Below are positions 16,729 to 25,000 of a stretch of DNA of 55,581 bases, in pieces. The stretch's first letter is position 1, and every line of letters starts with the position of its first letter. Location of the stretch: NCBI GenBank assembly GCA_900541865.1, contig UQLO01000017.1, positions 1 to 55,581 on the forward strand, in the 5' to 3' direction. A program made the translations under genes and the position numbers. Under the pieces are notes generated by a model. It worked only from the letters and a program-made list of their open reading frames with translations, ran no database searches and was not told where the DNA came from. The DNA comes from an uncultured Porphyromonadaceae bacterium. Lineage in GTDB: Bacteria; Bacteroidota; Bacteroidia; Bacteroidales; Muribaculaceae.

Positions 16729-19283
16729 CGTCTCACTTTTACGGTTTTAAGGTCGCGGACGTCGCTTGAGGCGCCCACCATAATTTCGTATTCGCCCGGG
16801 AGCACGGCCATGCTTTGTGTGGCCTCGTCCCAACTCTCGAAGGTGCTGTCGGTCAGGGGTATGCTGACCGTCGTTTCCTCGCCGGCGGCGAGGTCCACGC
16901 GGGCGTAGCCCCGCAGCGACTTGGTCGGCCCGTCGGCATCGGCGGTGCGACGCACGTAGAGTTGCACAATCTCGGAACCGTCGAGGGGGCCGGTGTTACG
17001 AACCTTCACCGTGACGGCATCGGAGGCGACGCGGGGCGCCGAAATATCGAAGGTGGTATAGCTCAGGCCATAGCCGAAGGGCCAAAGGGGCTGTTCGCGA
17101 AGATAGCGGTAGGTTCGGCCTCCCATGGTGTAGTCCTCGAAGGGCGGGAGCTGACTGTCGGAGCGATAGAAGGTCACCGGCAGCTTGCCCGACGGGTTGG
17201 AAAGGCCGTAGAGAATCTCAGCCACGGCCGTACCGCCTTCTTCGCCGGGATACCACGCCTGGAGTATGGCCTGGCAGGCCTCGTTTTCGGGTTCCAGAGC
17301 CACAGCGCTGCCGCTGCAGTTGACTAAAACGACTGGTATTCCGGCGTCATGGAGGGCGCCGATGATGTCGCGCTGGCATTGAGGGAGTTCGATGCTGGTG
17401 CGGTCCCCGTCGTCAAAGCCCGGTTCGCGCACGCGAGCCTGCTCGCGCTCATAGGCCGGCGAAATGCCGCCTACAAAGACCACGGCGTCGTAGCCGCGGG
17501 CGCTTTCGACCACCGAGGCTATGTCGACGGGCTGCACCCGGCGTATGTCGAAGTTGAGGGTGGCATCGCCGTCGAGCTGCATGTAGTCGACCTGCACGGT
17601 GTAGGACCGGCCGGCTTGGACAGGTAGTTTGCTGCGGCGGAAGTTGAGGGTTTCGGATTTCCAGCGGTTGTGGATGGTGTCGCCGTTGACTATGATTCGG
17701 AGGCCGTCGTCGTTGTTGTACACCAGGTCGAGCTCTTCGTCGGCATCAGCCGTAAACGTGCCTTTCATGCTTACGGTGAAGTCAGTGAGGTTCACACCCG
17801 GAGCGAAGGCAGTGTTGCCGCCGTTGTCGAGGAGCACGGGCGCGGCGTAGCGGGCCGTAGCCGCCGGGCTGCCGCTCATGGCGGTGTTGTTCCAGTAGGT
17901 GGCCTCCATGCCGGGAGTGCCGTCGGCGCCGGCAAGGCGGTCCATGATGCTGACATCCTCTGTCAGTGCCGTCACGGTGCATCCGCGGCGGTAGGGAAGG
18001 TCGGCACCGGAAATGGCACGCATGCCTTCGAGTATGGTGACGGTATGGGCGGGCTGACCGTAGTATATGCCCCACTGCATGGTGGAGTCGGCGGCGTTAG
18101 GTCCCAAAACCATAATTCGGGCGTCAGGCCGCAGAGGGAGTATTCCGTTGTTTTTGAGGAGCACACATTGCTGGCGGGCCATACGGCGTGCGATGTCGCG
18201 ATGTGCGGGCGAGGCAACCACATCGGCCGGGATGCGCGTCCACTCCACCAGGCTGTCCGGGTCGAAGTCGCCAAGGCGGAAGCGCTCTGTCAGCAGACGG
18301 CGCACGCAGAGGTCGACGTCGGCTTCGGCGAGGTCGCCGCGGCGCACTGCATCCGGAATATTGCGGTAGACGCTGCCGCACTCCACGTCGGTGCCGCTCA
18401 CCACGCCCAACGCCGAAGCCGCAGTAGCGTCCGCGCTGACAAGGTGCGCCTTGGGGCGGTGGAAGTCGTTGATGGCGCCGCAGTCGCTGACCACAATGCC
18501 GTCGAAGCCCCAATGCTCGCGAAGTATCTGCTGCAGCAGGCGGTTGGAGCCGCAGCAGGGATCGCCCTCGAAACGCTGGTAGGCACACATCACCTCGCGC
18601 ACACCGCCGTCGACGAGCACCTTGAAGGCCGGCAGGTAGGTTTCCCAAAGCTCGCGGGCGGGAAGTTCGTCGATATTCATAGAGTGGCGCATCTTCTCGG
18701 GGCCGCTATGCACGGCAAAGTGCTTGGCGCAGGCCAGCAGCTTGATGTAGCGAGCGGTAGTGTCGCCCTGCAGAGCCTGCACCACGCGCAGGCCCATGCG
18801 GCCGTTCATATAAGGGTCTTCGCCGTAGCTCTCCTGGCCGCGTCCCCAGCGGGGGTCGCGGAAAATGTTGACCGTAGGCGTCCACACGCTCAGGCCCTTG
18901 TACTTGCCGACAACGCCTCGGGCACGGTTTGCGGTGTTTTTGGCGCGCATCTCGTCGCTGACGGCGGTGAAGACTTCGGTGATGAGGTCGTCGTTGAAAG
19001 AGGCCGCCATGCCGATACACGACGGAAAAACAGTCGAGAGGCCGTTTCGACCCATGCCGTGCAGGCCCTCGCTCCACCATTCAAAAGCCGGTATGCCGAG
19101 CCGCTCTATGGCCGGCGAACCATTCATCATCAGGCGAGCCTTTTCTTCCAAAGTCAGGCGTGAACAAAGGTCGGAGGCGCGTTCTTCGAAACTAAGGTCG
19201 GGATTTTGATAAGGCAAAGGTTGGCTCCACGCCGACGAGGCGAAAAGCAGGGAGGCTAAAGCGAAAAGTTTGAATGATTTCAT
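16725..19283 (-). CDS. GH3 beta-glycosidase with PA14 insert
   Basis: An 852-residue exported GH3 enzyme. After a signal peptide (1-20) come the N-terminal (beta/alpha)8 domain with nucleophile D267 in VVSDCGA and substrate-binding KHFAVHSG, and a second alpha/beta domain split by a PA14 module (about 455-590, DLVYNNDDGLRIIVNG). A C-terminal fibronectin III-like domain follows (about 750-850). WSEGLHG and RDPRWGRGQESYGEDP resemble beta-xylosidase-type GH3 enzymes, so beta-xylosidase or beta-glucosidase activity is likely. It is first gene of a GH3-GH43-DUF4861 operon with 4-bp and 1-bp junctions. No TAnnTTTG box occurs in its 121-bp upstream gap. Confidence 0.93.
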   Translation of the reverse strand: MKSFKLFALASLLFASSAWSQPLPYQNPDLSFEERASDLCSRLTLEEKARLMMNGSPAIERLGIPAFEWWSEGLHGMGRNGLSTVFPSCIGMAASFNDDLITEVFTAVSDEMRAKNTANRARGVVGKYKGLSVWTPTVNIFRDPRWGRGQESYGEDPYMNGRMGLRVVQALQGDTTARYIKLLACAKHFAVHSGPEKMRHSMNIDELPARELWETYLPAFKVLVDGGVREVMCAYQRFEGDPCCGSNRLLQQILREHWGFDGIVVSDCGAINDFHRPKAHLVSADATAASALGVVSGTDVECGSVYRNIPDAVRRGDLAEADVDLCVRRLLTERFRLGDFDPDSLVEWTRIPADVVASPAHRDIARRMARQQCVLLKNNGILPLRPDARIMVLGPNAADSTMQWGIYYGQPAHTVTILEGMRAISGADLPYRRGCTVTALTEDVSIMDRLAGADGTPGMEATYWNNTAMSGSPAATARYAAPVLLDNGGNTAFAPGVNLTDFTVSMKGTFTADADEELDLVYNNDDGLRIIVNGDTIHNRWKSETLNFRRSKLPVQAGRSYTVQVDYMQLDGDATLNFDIRRVQPVDIASVVESARGYDAVVFVGGISPAYEREQARVREPGFDDGDRTSIELPQCQRDIIGALHDAGIPVVLVNCSGSAVALEPENEACQAILQAWYPGEEGGTAVAEILYGLSNPSGKLPVTFYRSDSQLPPFEDYTMGGRTYRYLREQPLWPFGYGLSYTTFDISAPRVASDAVTVKVRNTGPLDGSEIVQLYVRRTADADGPTKSLRGYARVDLAAGEETTVSIPLTDSTFESWDEATQSMAVLPGEYEIMVGASSDVRDLKTVKVRR

Positions 19284-19312
19284 TGTTCAAAAAAAGATTA
19301 GAGGTTATAAAT

Positions 19313-19344
19313 AGGGCCGTATTCGCCGAAGCAAATACGGCCCT
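19313..19344 (-). terminator. Hairpin between the secreted carbohydrate protein and GH3 genes
   Basis: An 11-bp perfect stem (AGGGCCGTATT, 19313-19323, with 19334-19344) and a 10-nt loop. It is not followed by a good T run on the minus strand (ATTTATAACC), so it may be a partial terminator or a 3'-end stabiliser rather than a full stop. Confidence 0.5.
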
Positions 19345-19404
19345 GGTGGTATTTACCTTGAAATTGTACAGCTGCCTCACGGCAGTACTGTCCTAATCCT
19401 GATA

Positions 19405-20805
19405 TTACTTGTTGAGCAGTTTGGTGCCGTTGGAGAGGATGATCAGACCCTTGGTGTCGAGGGCAACTTCGATGCCCTGGGCATTGTAGGCGCGCAGAAC
19501 GGCGGGTTCGTTGTCGACTGCGATGTTTTCAACGCCGCTTTCGTCTTCGCCCCAGTTGCCGTTGAGACCGAAGCCCATCTTGAGGATGTTGACGGTGTAT
19601 TTAGCCTTGACGGGTTCTGCAAAGGTGAGAAGCATGATTTTGCTGCCCTTGGTGAGGTTCACGCCGTTAACTTCGCGGGTGATGAACTTCGACCAGTTGT
19701 TGTAGTCGTTGGCAGCGTCGAGAACGTATTCCCATTCAGCCACTGCGGTAGCGGGATCTTCCTCGTAGGCAGCCTTGTCGTAAACCTGGAAGGTAACGGT
19801 GGGAGTTTCGCCGCCGTTGGTCTTGGAGGAGAAGAGCACCTGGAAGTCGTAGGAACCATCCTCAGTAACGTTGAGTTCGAAGGATTCCTTGTCGCCGTTG
19901 CGGTAGTTGTCCATCATTGCGGTGGATTCGCCGTCGTTGTAGCTTTCGCCGTCGACGGTCACGCCGGTTTTCTCTTCGAGCTTGCCGTTCTTGCTCAGGC
20001 CGGCGCGGGTTTCGAGGTTGATCCAGCCGGGAACGTCGTTGTCCATCTTGAGTTCGCGGAAGTAGGCAACCACGTCGGTCGACTCAGCGATGTAGAGGGT
20101 GTAGGGGTTTTCGGAGTAAACTTCGCCGTTGATTTCGAAGTGGTCGAAAGCGTAGCCGGTGGTGGCGCTGGCGGTTATCGAAATCTCGGTGCCTTCCAGA
20201 TAGGAGTTCTGGCTCGGGCTGAGGATGATTCGGCCTGCTTCATCGCCGGGATCAACGGTGGTGTACAGAGAGTACGAAACAATCGACTCGCGGGCTTCGA
20301 AGATGAAGTTGCGCAGGTTGGCGGTGTTCTTGCTGCCGCCGGCCTCGTTGAGGAATTCGATGCGGAAGGTGTATTCGCCTACTTCCAGGGGATCTTCGAT
20401 GAAGGCCATGTTGGCGAAGAACTTGTTCCAGCTCGAGTTGTTGTTGGCCGGATAGATGGTGCTGCTCCAAGCAACGTCGCCGGAAGCGTTGATGAGGCTC
20501 ATGTTGAGCTCGGTGCCGTCGATTTTGCAACCTACCTCGAAGTTGAGAACGTAGGGGGTTTCCTGGGTGTTGTTGAGTTTGAACTCGGCAACGTCGCCGT
20601 TGCACATGTTGTCGAACTGCCAAACGCCGTCGGTTTCCTTGGTGCGGGGCTTGGGATCGGAGCCGTCTTCGGGATAGGTGGCGATGGTGATGTTGGTGTA
20701 TGCGCCGTCAAGCTGCAGAGGGGTCGTGTTGGGAATGTTCTGCACTGTCTGGGCGTTGGCTGCCATAGCAAAGGCGGCAAGGCCGAGGAGTAAAGATTTT
20801 TTCAT
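19405..20805 (-). CDS. Secreted multidomain carbohydrate-associated protein
   Basis: A 466-residue exported protein (signal peptide about 1-19, ANAQ). Two beta-sandwich-like regions resembling CBM6-type modules (about 25-175 and 260-415) flank an InlB-type divergent repeat (about 180-255, with YLEGTEISITASATTGYAFDHF). The C-terminus (LRAYNAQGIEVA to LSNGTKLLNK) resembles the degenerate T9SS-like tails of Bacteroidales secreted proteins. No catalytic motif is visible, so polysaccharide binding is the best guess, from its place beside PL1, GH3 and GH43. ATG 20805 is preferred over the longer frame to 20847 because the signal peptide begins there. Confidence 0.7.
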   Translation of the reverse strand: MKKSLLLGLAAFAMAANAQTVQNIPNTTPLQLDGAYTNITIATYPEDGSDPKPRTKETDGVWQFDNMCNGDVAEFKLNNTQETPYVLNFEVGCKIDGTELNMSLINASGDVAWSSTIYPANNNSSWNKFFANMAFIEDPLEVGEYTFRIEFLNEAGGSKNTANLRNFIFEARESIVSYSLYTTVDPGDEAGRIILSPSQNSYLEGTEISITASATTGYAFDHFEINGEVYSENPYTLYIAESTDVVAYFRELKMDNDVPGWINLETRAGLSKNGKLEEKTGVTVDGESYNDGESTAMMDNYRNGDKESFELNVTEDGSYDFQVLFSSKTNGGETPTVTFQVYDKAAYEEDPATAVAEWEYVLDAANDYNNWSKFITREVNGVNLTKGSKIMLLTFAEPVKAKYTVNILKMGFGLNGNWGEDESGVENIAVDNEPAVLRAYNAQGIEVALDTKGLIILSNGTKLLNK

Positions 20806-20882
20806 CCTGGATGTTATAATTGAATGGTTTGGTATTAGTAATTGCAATGGTTTCAGGTATCCCCGCAGGGGGATTTCGGAAG

Positions 20883-20890
20883 CAAAATTA
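20883..20890 (-). promoter_or_regulatory. Promoter -7 box of the secreted carbohydrate protein
   Basis: Minus-strand TAATTTTG, about 78 bp before ATG 20805. A small palindrome (ATCCCC/GGGGAT) lies in the leader near 20857-20874. Confidence 0.55.
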
Positions 20891-20975
20891 GAATGTGCAA
20901 ATGGGCCGCAGGGCGTAATTTTTGACGCGAAAGGGCATAAAATCCGCCCTGCGGCAATTTTTAGTGTTATCTGCG

Positions 20976-23060
20976 TCAGCGCACAAGAATCTTGTGGCCG
21001 CGGTGTATGTAGATGCCGGGGGCTGTGGGAGCTTCGAGGCGCACGCCCTGCAGGGTGTACCAGCCGTCGTCGGAGCCGGCGCGGTCGTCATCGGGCACCA
21101 CCACGTTCTCTATTCCGGAATGCTCGGTGGTATAGAGGATGATTTTCACGAACGGGTTGTTGCCGGTCCAGGTCATGGTGAGGTTGCGCTTGACGCCGCC
21201 TTCGGGGAATACTATCTCGAAATTGCCCTCGGCGTCGGAACCCTTGGGCAGGGAGTAGGTGCCGGCGGGATAGTCGGTGCCGTTGAGCTCAATGAGCGAG
21301 GCGTCGGAGTAGGACGAGGTGCTGTAGCGGCCACGGCCGGTAACGCTCATCCAGGTGATGGCCACATTGTCGGGCAGTGTGAGCAGGTGCTGCTGGTCGC
21401 GGCCCATGCCGATGTATTCGCCGCTGGTGGTGTAGCCGCCGCCCACGCTGTTGCTCAGGGTGATGCCGTAGCCAAAGCTCCAGCCGGTGCTTTCGCGGGT
21501 GTTGTTGCTCACTTCGTAGGACTCTTCGGCCGGGGCGTACTCCACTATGTCGCCCAGCAGCTCGCCGCCGGCGTTCTGGCCTTCGGTGATGTCCTCGACA
21601 AGAGAAGCCAGATAGACTTCGAGCATGGTGTAGCCCTCGTCGTTGAGGTCGTTGCGGTCGGAGGCGTCGTTGGGATTGAGGCCGTTGGCAAGCTCCCAGG
21701 CGTCGGGCATACCGTCGCGGTCGCTGTCGGGGGCAGCCTCGGTGCTGTTCAATGTGGGCCATGCGCTCCAGTCGGAGCCGGCGCCGTTGGGCTTGAGGTC
21801 TTCCTGGCTGTTGATGAGGCCTTTCGACACTCCCGAGCCGGTGTAGGAGGCTTCGCCGTTGCGGGTGTCGGAGATGATAAGCTCGTCGTAGCTGTCGCGG
21901 CTCATCGAGGCACCGGCGTATTCAAGAACGCGCTCATAGGCATCTTCTGCCGAGTGGGTGGTGACCAGCACGAAGGGCATGGGCTCCGACAGCTTGATAT
22001 CCTTCTTGGTCTGGTCGTTCCAGGTGCCGTCGGTGGCCGAATTGGAGGTGTCGATCTGGTTGTACATGCCGTAGTTCCAGTTGTCGCGGGTAACGTCGGA
22101 ATACTTCGAGTTCACGTTGCCCTCAACAAAGTATTTACCCCAGATGTGGAGCGACGGCTCGAAGGCGGGATAGGTCTTCACGTAGCTCTGTGTGCGCACG
22201 CCTACGCCGGCTATGCGGCGTCCCTTGCGGTCGGTGGGCGTTGCCGGTCCCGGCTTGTAGTAGTTGTTGACAATATTTACGGTCATTGCCTCGCCGCCGT
22301 AGCAACCGTTGCCGCCGAAGTTGTAGATCACGTTATTTCGCATGTCCATGCGTTCGTCGAGCTGGGTGCCGGGGCGCGGGCCAAGGCGCGGGGTGCGACT
22401 GCCATGGTGAGCGATGAGGTTGTGGTGGAAGGAAGCTCCGGAGCCGCCCCAGTTGCCGCCGTAGCCGTGCGCGCCTTTGGAGTGGCCGGCGTTGACCAGG
22501 CTGTGGCTCACTATCGACCACTGCACGGTGGTATTCTCGTTGCCGAAGATGGAGCAGCACTCGTCGATGCTCCAGCTCACGGAGCAGTGGTCGACGATAA
22601 TATCGCGGTTGTCGGTGGCACCAAGACCGTCCCAGCCGTCAGCGCCGTTTTTGGTGACGTTTTTGTTGCCAAGACGAAAACGCATATAGCGGATAATGGT
22701 GTTGGAGCCTATGCTGACGGGGTAGTCGGCTATGCAGATGCCGTCGCCGGGGGCTGTCTGGCCGGCAAGGGTTGTGTTGGCGGGCATACGCAGCTCGGAA
22801 TTGAGGTGGATGGTGCCGCTGACGTCGAAGACTATCGTGCGCGGACCGGCCTGCTCCAGGGCCCAGCGCAGCGAGCCGGTGCCACCGTCGCGAAGGGTGG
22901 TGACGTGGTAGACGTTGCCGCCGCGGCCGCCGGTTACGTAGCGGCCGAAACCTTCGGCGCCGGGGAAGGCAGGTACTTTCTCCTCGGCCGAAGCCCCGAC
23001 CGCGCCCAGCGCAAGTGCGAGTGCGCCCAATGCTATGCTGTTTGCAAATGGAATTTTCAT
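20976..23060 (-). CDS. Pectate lyase, PL1 family
   Basis: A 694-residue exported lyase cleaving polygalacturonate by beta-elimination. After a signal peptide (1-25), the beta-helix opens FPGAEGFGRYVTGGRGG. The PL1 calcium/active-site ladder includes TTLAGQTAPGDGI, DHCSVSWSIDE and HHNLIAHHGSRTPRLG, in which the conserved Arg is present. A calcium-binding thrombospondin-3-like segment (DSDRDGMPDAWE, about 435) links to a C-terminal sandwich. The last residues (GWYTLQGVRLEAPTAPGIYI, then HRGHKILVR) match the degenerate sorting-tail pattern seen in the neighbouring 466-aa protein. Its own promoter lies just upstream. Confidence 0.93.
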   Translation of the reverse strand: MKIPFANSIALGALALALGAVGASAEEKVPAFPGAEGFGRYVTGGRGGNVYHVTTLRDGGTGSLRWALEQAGPRTIVFDVSGTIHLNSELRMPANTTLAGQTAPGDGICIADYPVSIGSNTIIRYMRFRLGNKNVTKNGADGWDGLGATDNRDIIVDHCSVSWSIDECCSIFGNENTTVQWSIVSHSLVNAGHSKGAHGYGGNWGGSGASFHHNLIAHHGSRTPRLGPRPGTQLDERMDMRNNVIYNFGGNGCYGGEAMTVNIVNNYYKPGPATPTDRKGRRIAGVGVRTQSYVKTYPAFEPSLHIWGKYFVEGNVNSKYSDVTRDNWNYGMYNQIDTSNSATDGTWNDQTKKDIKLSEPMPFVLVTTHSAEDAYERVLEYAGASMSRDSYDELIISDTRNGEASYTGSGVSKGLINSQEDLKPNGAGSDWSAWPTLNSTEAAPDSDRDGMPDAWELANGLNPNDASDRNDLNDEGYTMLEVYLASLVEDITEGQNAGGELLGDIVEYAPAEESYEVSNNTRESTGWSFGYGITLSNSVGGGYTTSGEYIGMGRDQQHLLTLPDNVAITWMSVTGRGRYSTSSYSDASLIELNGTDYPAGTYSLPKGSDAEGNFEIVFPEGGVKRNLTMTWTGNNPFVKIILYTTEHSGIENVVVPDDDRAGSDDGWYTLQGVRLEAPTAPGIYIHRGHKILVR

Positions 23061-23091
23061 GGTTTTGCGGGTTAGTGATTTTTTCCGGATG

Positions 23092-23099
23092 CAAAATTA
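23092..23099 (-). promoter_or_regulatory. Promoter -7 box of the pectate lyase gene
   Basis: Minus-strand TAATTTTG, 32 bp before ATG 23060. Divergent from the promoter at 23192-23223. Confidence 0.6.
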
Positions 23100-23191
23100 G
23101 TGCGGTCCAAACGTCCGGAGGGTGAAAAATTGTCGGAAAATGGATTGACGAGGCCCGAAGCCTCTCCTTATTATATGGTTTACCCCCCTTA

Positions 23192-23223
23192 TTGGGCTGT
23201 ATGTAAAAAAAATCGTAACTTCG
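23192..23223 (+). promoter_or_regulatory. Promoter of the DUF6249-sigma factor operon
   Basis: -33 TTGG at 23192-23195 and -7 TAACTTCG at 23216-23223 (one mismatch to TAnnTTTG), with 20 bp spacing. Confidence 0.55.
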
Positions 23224-23283
23224 CGTTACCTTTCGAGTGTTCGGTGCGTCCTTTGTTCGTAACACTTCTAAAACTCACTGAAT

Positions 23284-23751
23284 ATGGATTCTTTTTTTGA
23301 TGCTTTAGTTCCGATTGTCGTGGTTTCCGGCGTCTGCGTGGTACTCCCCGTGCTCATCGTTTGGCTTATCGCCCGCGCCGCCACAAACTCCGAGACCCAG
23401 CGCAGCCGCGTGCTCATCGAGGCTATCAAGAGCGGCAATATGGACACGGCCGCCCTCGCCGCTGCAATGGAAAAGAAAAAACGCACCCCGCACGAGCTCC
23501 TCAACCTGCGCCTGCTGCGTGGCTGCATCTTCGGGCTGCTGGGTCTGACGAGTCTTGTCTTCGCTGTGGTCTTTCTCTGTGTGAACCCCGGCTTGGAATT
23601 ACACAACACGTTCTTCATTCTGGCCGGAGTCTTCATCCCCATCGGCGCCAGCTATCTGGTGGTATACTTCGTGAGCCGCAAGAACCTGCCCCACACCCAA
23701 AAGGAGCAGTGCGCGAAGGTCGAAGTCGAAGAAATTATAGACGAAAAGTAA
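23284..23751 (+). CDS. Small membrane protein, DUF6249-like
   Basis: A 155-residue inner-membrane protein. TM1 is at about 8-30 (ALVPIVVVSGVCVVLPVLIVWLI), a ~45-residue charged loop (MEKKKRTPHELLNLRLLRG) follows, then TM2 and TM3 (about 78-97 and 108-130) and a charged C-terminal tail rich in Glu. The layout resembles DUF6249 proteins of Bacteroidetes, which often accompany an ECF sigma factor; this is from memory and is the uncertain part. It is first gene of a three-gene unit, 13 bp before the sigma-factor gene, so a sensor or regulatory role is plausible. Confidence 0.75.
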   Translation: MDSFFDALVPIVVVSGVCVVLPVLIVWLIARAATNSETQRSRVLIEAIKSGNMDTAALAAAMEKKKRTPHELLNLRLLRGCIFGLLGLTSLVFAVVFLCVNPGLELHNTFFILAGVFIPIGASYLVVYFVSRKNLPHTQKEQCAKVEVEEIIDEK

Positions 23752-23764
23752 AAACCGGCGCGCC

Positions 23765-24238
23765 GTGAACCGCAGCGAATTTTCGCAACTGGTACTGTCG
23801 ACGCAGGAAGGGCTCAGGCGCTTCCTGCTGGCGCTGTGCTGCGGCGACTCAGCTCTTGCCGACGACCTGGCCCAGGAGGCTTACGTCAAGGCATATATGG
23901 CGGCCGACTCGCTGGCCGACGTGCGCGCCTTCCCGGCGTGGCTGAGGCGTATCGCATACAATACTTTTGTGAGCAGCCGACGGGCTGTACGCTCCGACGA
24001 GCCTATCGAGGCCGCCCGGACCATATGCGCCGACACCGCCTCCGACGACGCCTTCCGCTACCAGGCCCTCTATATGGCCCTGGCCAGACTCTCCGACCGC
24101 GAACGTAGCGCCGTGGCGCTTTTCTACTTCGACGGCTTTTCCATCAAAGAGATAGCCGAAATATCGAACGCCTCCGAAGGCGCCGTCAAGCAACTCCTCT
24201 CGCGCGCACGCGCACATCTTAAAGATTTCCTCTCATGA
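23765..24238 (+). CDS. ECF-type RNA polymerase sigma factor
   Basis: A 157-residue sigma-70 family protein with only regions 2 and 4. Region 2 carries DDLAQEAYVKAYMAADSL and FPAWLRRIAYNTFVSSRR; region 4 has the helix-turn-helix LSDRERSAVALFYFDGFSIK and EIAEISNASEGAVKQLLSRA. It directs RNA polymerase to a dedicated promoter set. The start is GTG at 23765, since no ATG precedes region 2. It overlaps the downstream membrane protein by 4 bp (ATGA), the usual arrangement for a sigma/anti-sigma pair. Targets are not evident from the window. Confidence 0.93.
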   Translation: MNRSEFSQLVLSTQEGLRRFLLALCCGDSALADDLAQEAYVKAYMAADSLADVRAFPAWLRRIAYNTFVSSRRAVRSDEPIEAARTICADTASDDAFRYQALYMALARLSDRERSAVALFYFDGFSIKEIAEISNASEGAVKQLLSRARAHLKDFLS

Positions 24239-24642
24239 TGACCGACGATAATCTCAACGACATTCTTTCCGGATTCCGTCCCGCCGTAGGGCCGGCCGAC
24301 GACTTCATGGCGCGTCTGGAGCGCAACCTCGACATTGCCGACACGGCACGGGCGCACGCCCGACGCGAAATAGAGGCCGTCGAGCGCCGCCAGCGCCAGT
24401 GGCGCCGAGAATCCCGCCGCGCTGTCTTGGTGGCATCCCTGGTAGGTTTTGTGGTCGGTGTGGCAGCAGCTCTGTTATTCAATCCCCTTTGGAGGGCAAT
24501 GTCGGCCGGCTGGAGTCTCAGCGTAGCCGAAAATGCCGTGGCCCAGGCCGCAATTTGGCTCGCAGTGGCCACCGTGGCCGGTTTCTGCGCCGTAAATTCC
24601 TATACCCTGATGCGCTTATTGGCTCAGAAGAGGCTCAGCTGA
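24235..24642 (+). CDS. Putative anti-sigma-like membrane protein
   Basis: A 135-residue protein. A cytoplasmic N-terminal ~60 residues begin with an acidic amphipathic stretch (DDNLNDILSGFRPAV) and continue as an Arg-rich helix (EIEAVERRQRQWRRESRR). Two membrane segments follow (about 63-84 and 100-122). The overlap with the sigma gene and the one-sided topology suggest an anti-sigma factor, but no zinc (ZAS) motif is present, so this rests on context. Its 3' end overlaps the convergent 87-aa gene by 19 bp. Confidence 0.75.
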   Translation: MMTDDNLNDILSGFRPAVGPADDFMARLERNLDIADTARAHARREIEAVERRQRQWRRESRRAVLVASLVGFVVGVAAALLFNPLWRAMSAGWSLSVAENAVAQAAIWLAVATVAGFCAVNSYTLMRLLAQKRLS

Positions 24643-24887
24643 GTACCCGGGGCAGCCGGTGCGATGAAGAGCGCGCGGTCGTCGCTCCAGCCGCGGGTGG
24701 CGTTGCGCAGATTGAGGTCCAGGCAGCCCACGATGCCGCCCACGGCAGCCCGCACGGCGCGGAGCACTTCCGCCAGGTCACTGAAGCCTGTGGAAATAAA
24801 GTTCACAACGGTAAGACCGCGGTAGGTGGCGCGGGCCATAATAGTGTCGGTAGGAGAGATGATGCCGGAGCGGAGGGAAGGTGCCAT
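24624..24887 (-). CDS. Small conserved-looking hypothetical protein (87 aa)
   Basis: An 87-residue soluble-looking protein with a mixed alpha/beta pattern: TYRGLTVVNFIS as a strand, DLAEVLRAVRAAVG as a helix and GCLDLNLRNATRGWSD as a strand and turn. Family unknown to me. It is supported as real by a perfect -7 box TAACTTTG (minus, 24917-24924) 30 bp upstream of its ATG and by typical codon use. It converges on the anti-sigma-like gene with a 19-bp 3' overlap, so the two may interfere at the transcript level. Confidence 0.65.
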   Translation of the reverse strand: MAPSLRSGIISPTDTIMARATYRGLTVVNFISTGFSDLAEVLRAVRAAVGGIVGCLDLNLRNATRGWSDDRALFIAPAAPGTQLSLF

Positions 24888-24916
24888 AATCGAGAGAGTT
24901 TGTGGGTTTTACACCG

Positions 24917-24924
24917 CAAAGTTA
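24917..24924 (-). promoter_or_regulatory. Promoter -7 box of the 87-aa gene
   Basis: Minus-strand TAACTTTG, exact consensus, 30 bp before ATG 24887; no clear -33. Confidence 0.6.
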
Positions 24925-25000
24925 CCCCTCCGGCCGGGCAACACCCCTGCCCACTTCCGTTAAATGGCGTTAATCGCAATAAGTTAAAATTTTCTTAAAT

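Noticed and set aside
20922..23075. 717-codon open frame antisense to the pectate lyase
   Set aside because: The opposite strand encodes a clear PL1 enzyme; the antisense product is Val/Ala/Gly/His-rich with no motif.
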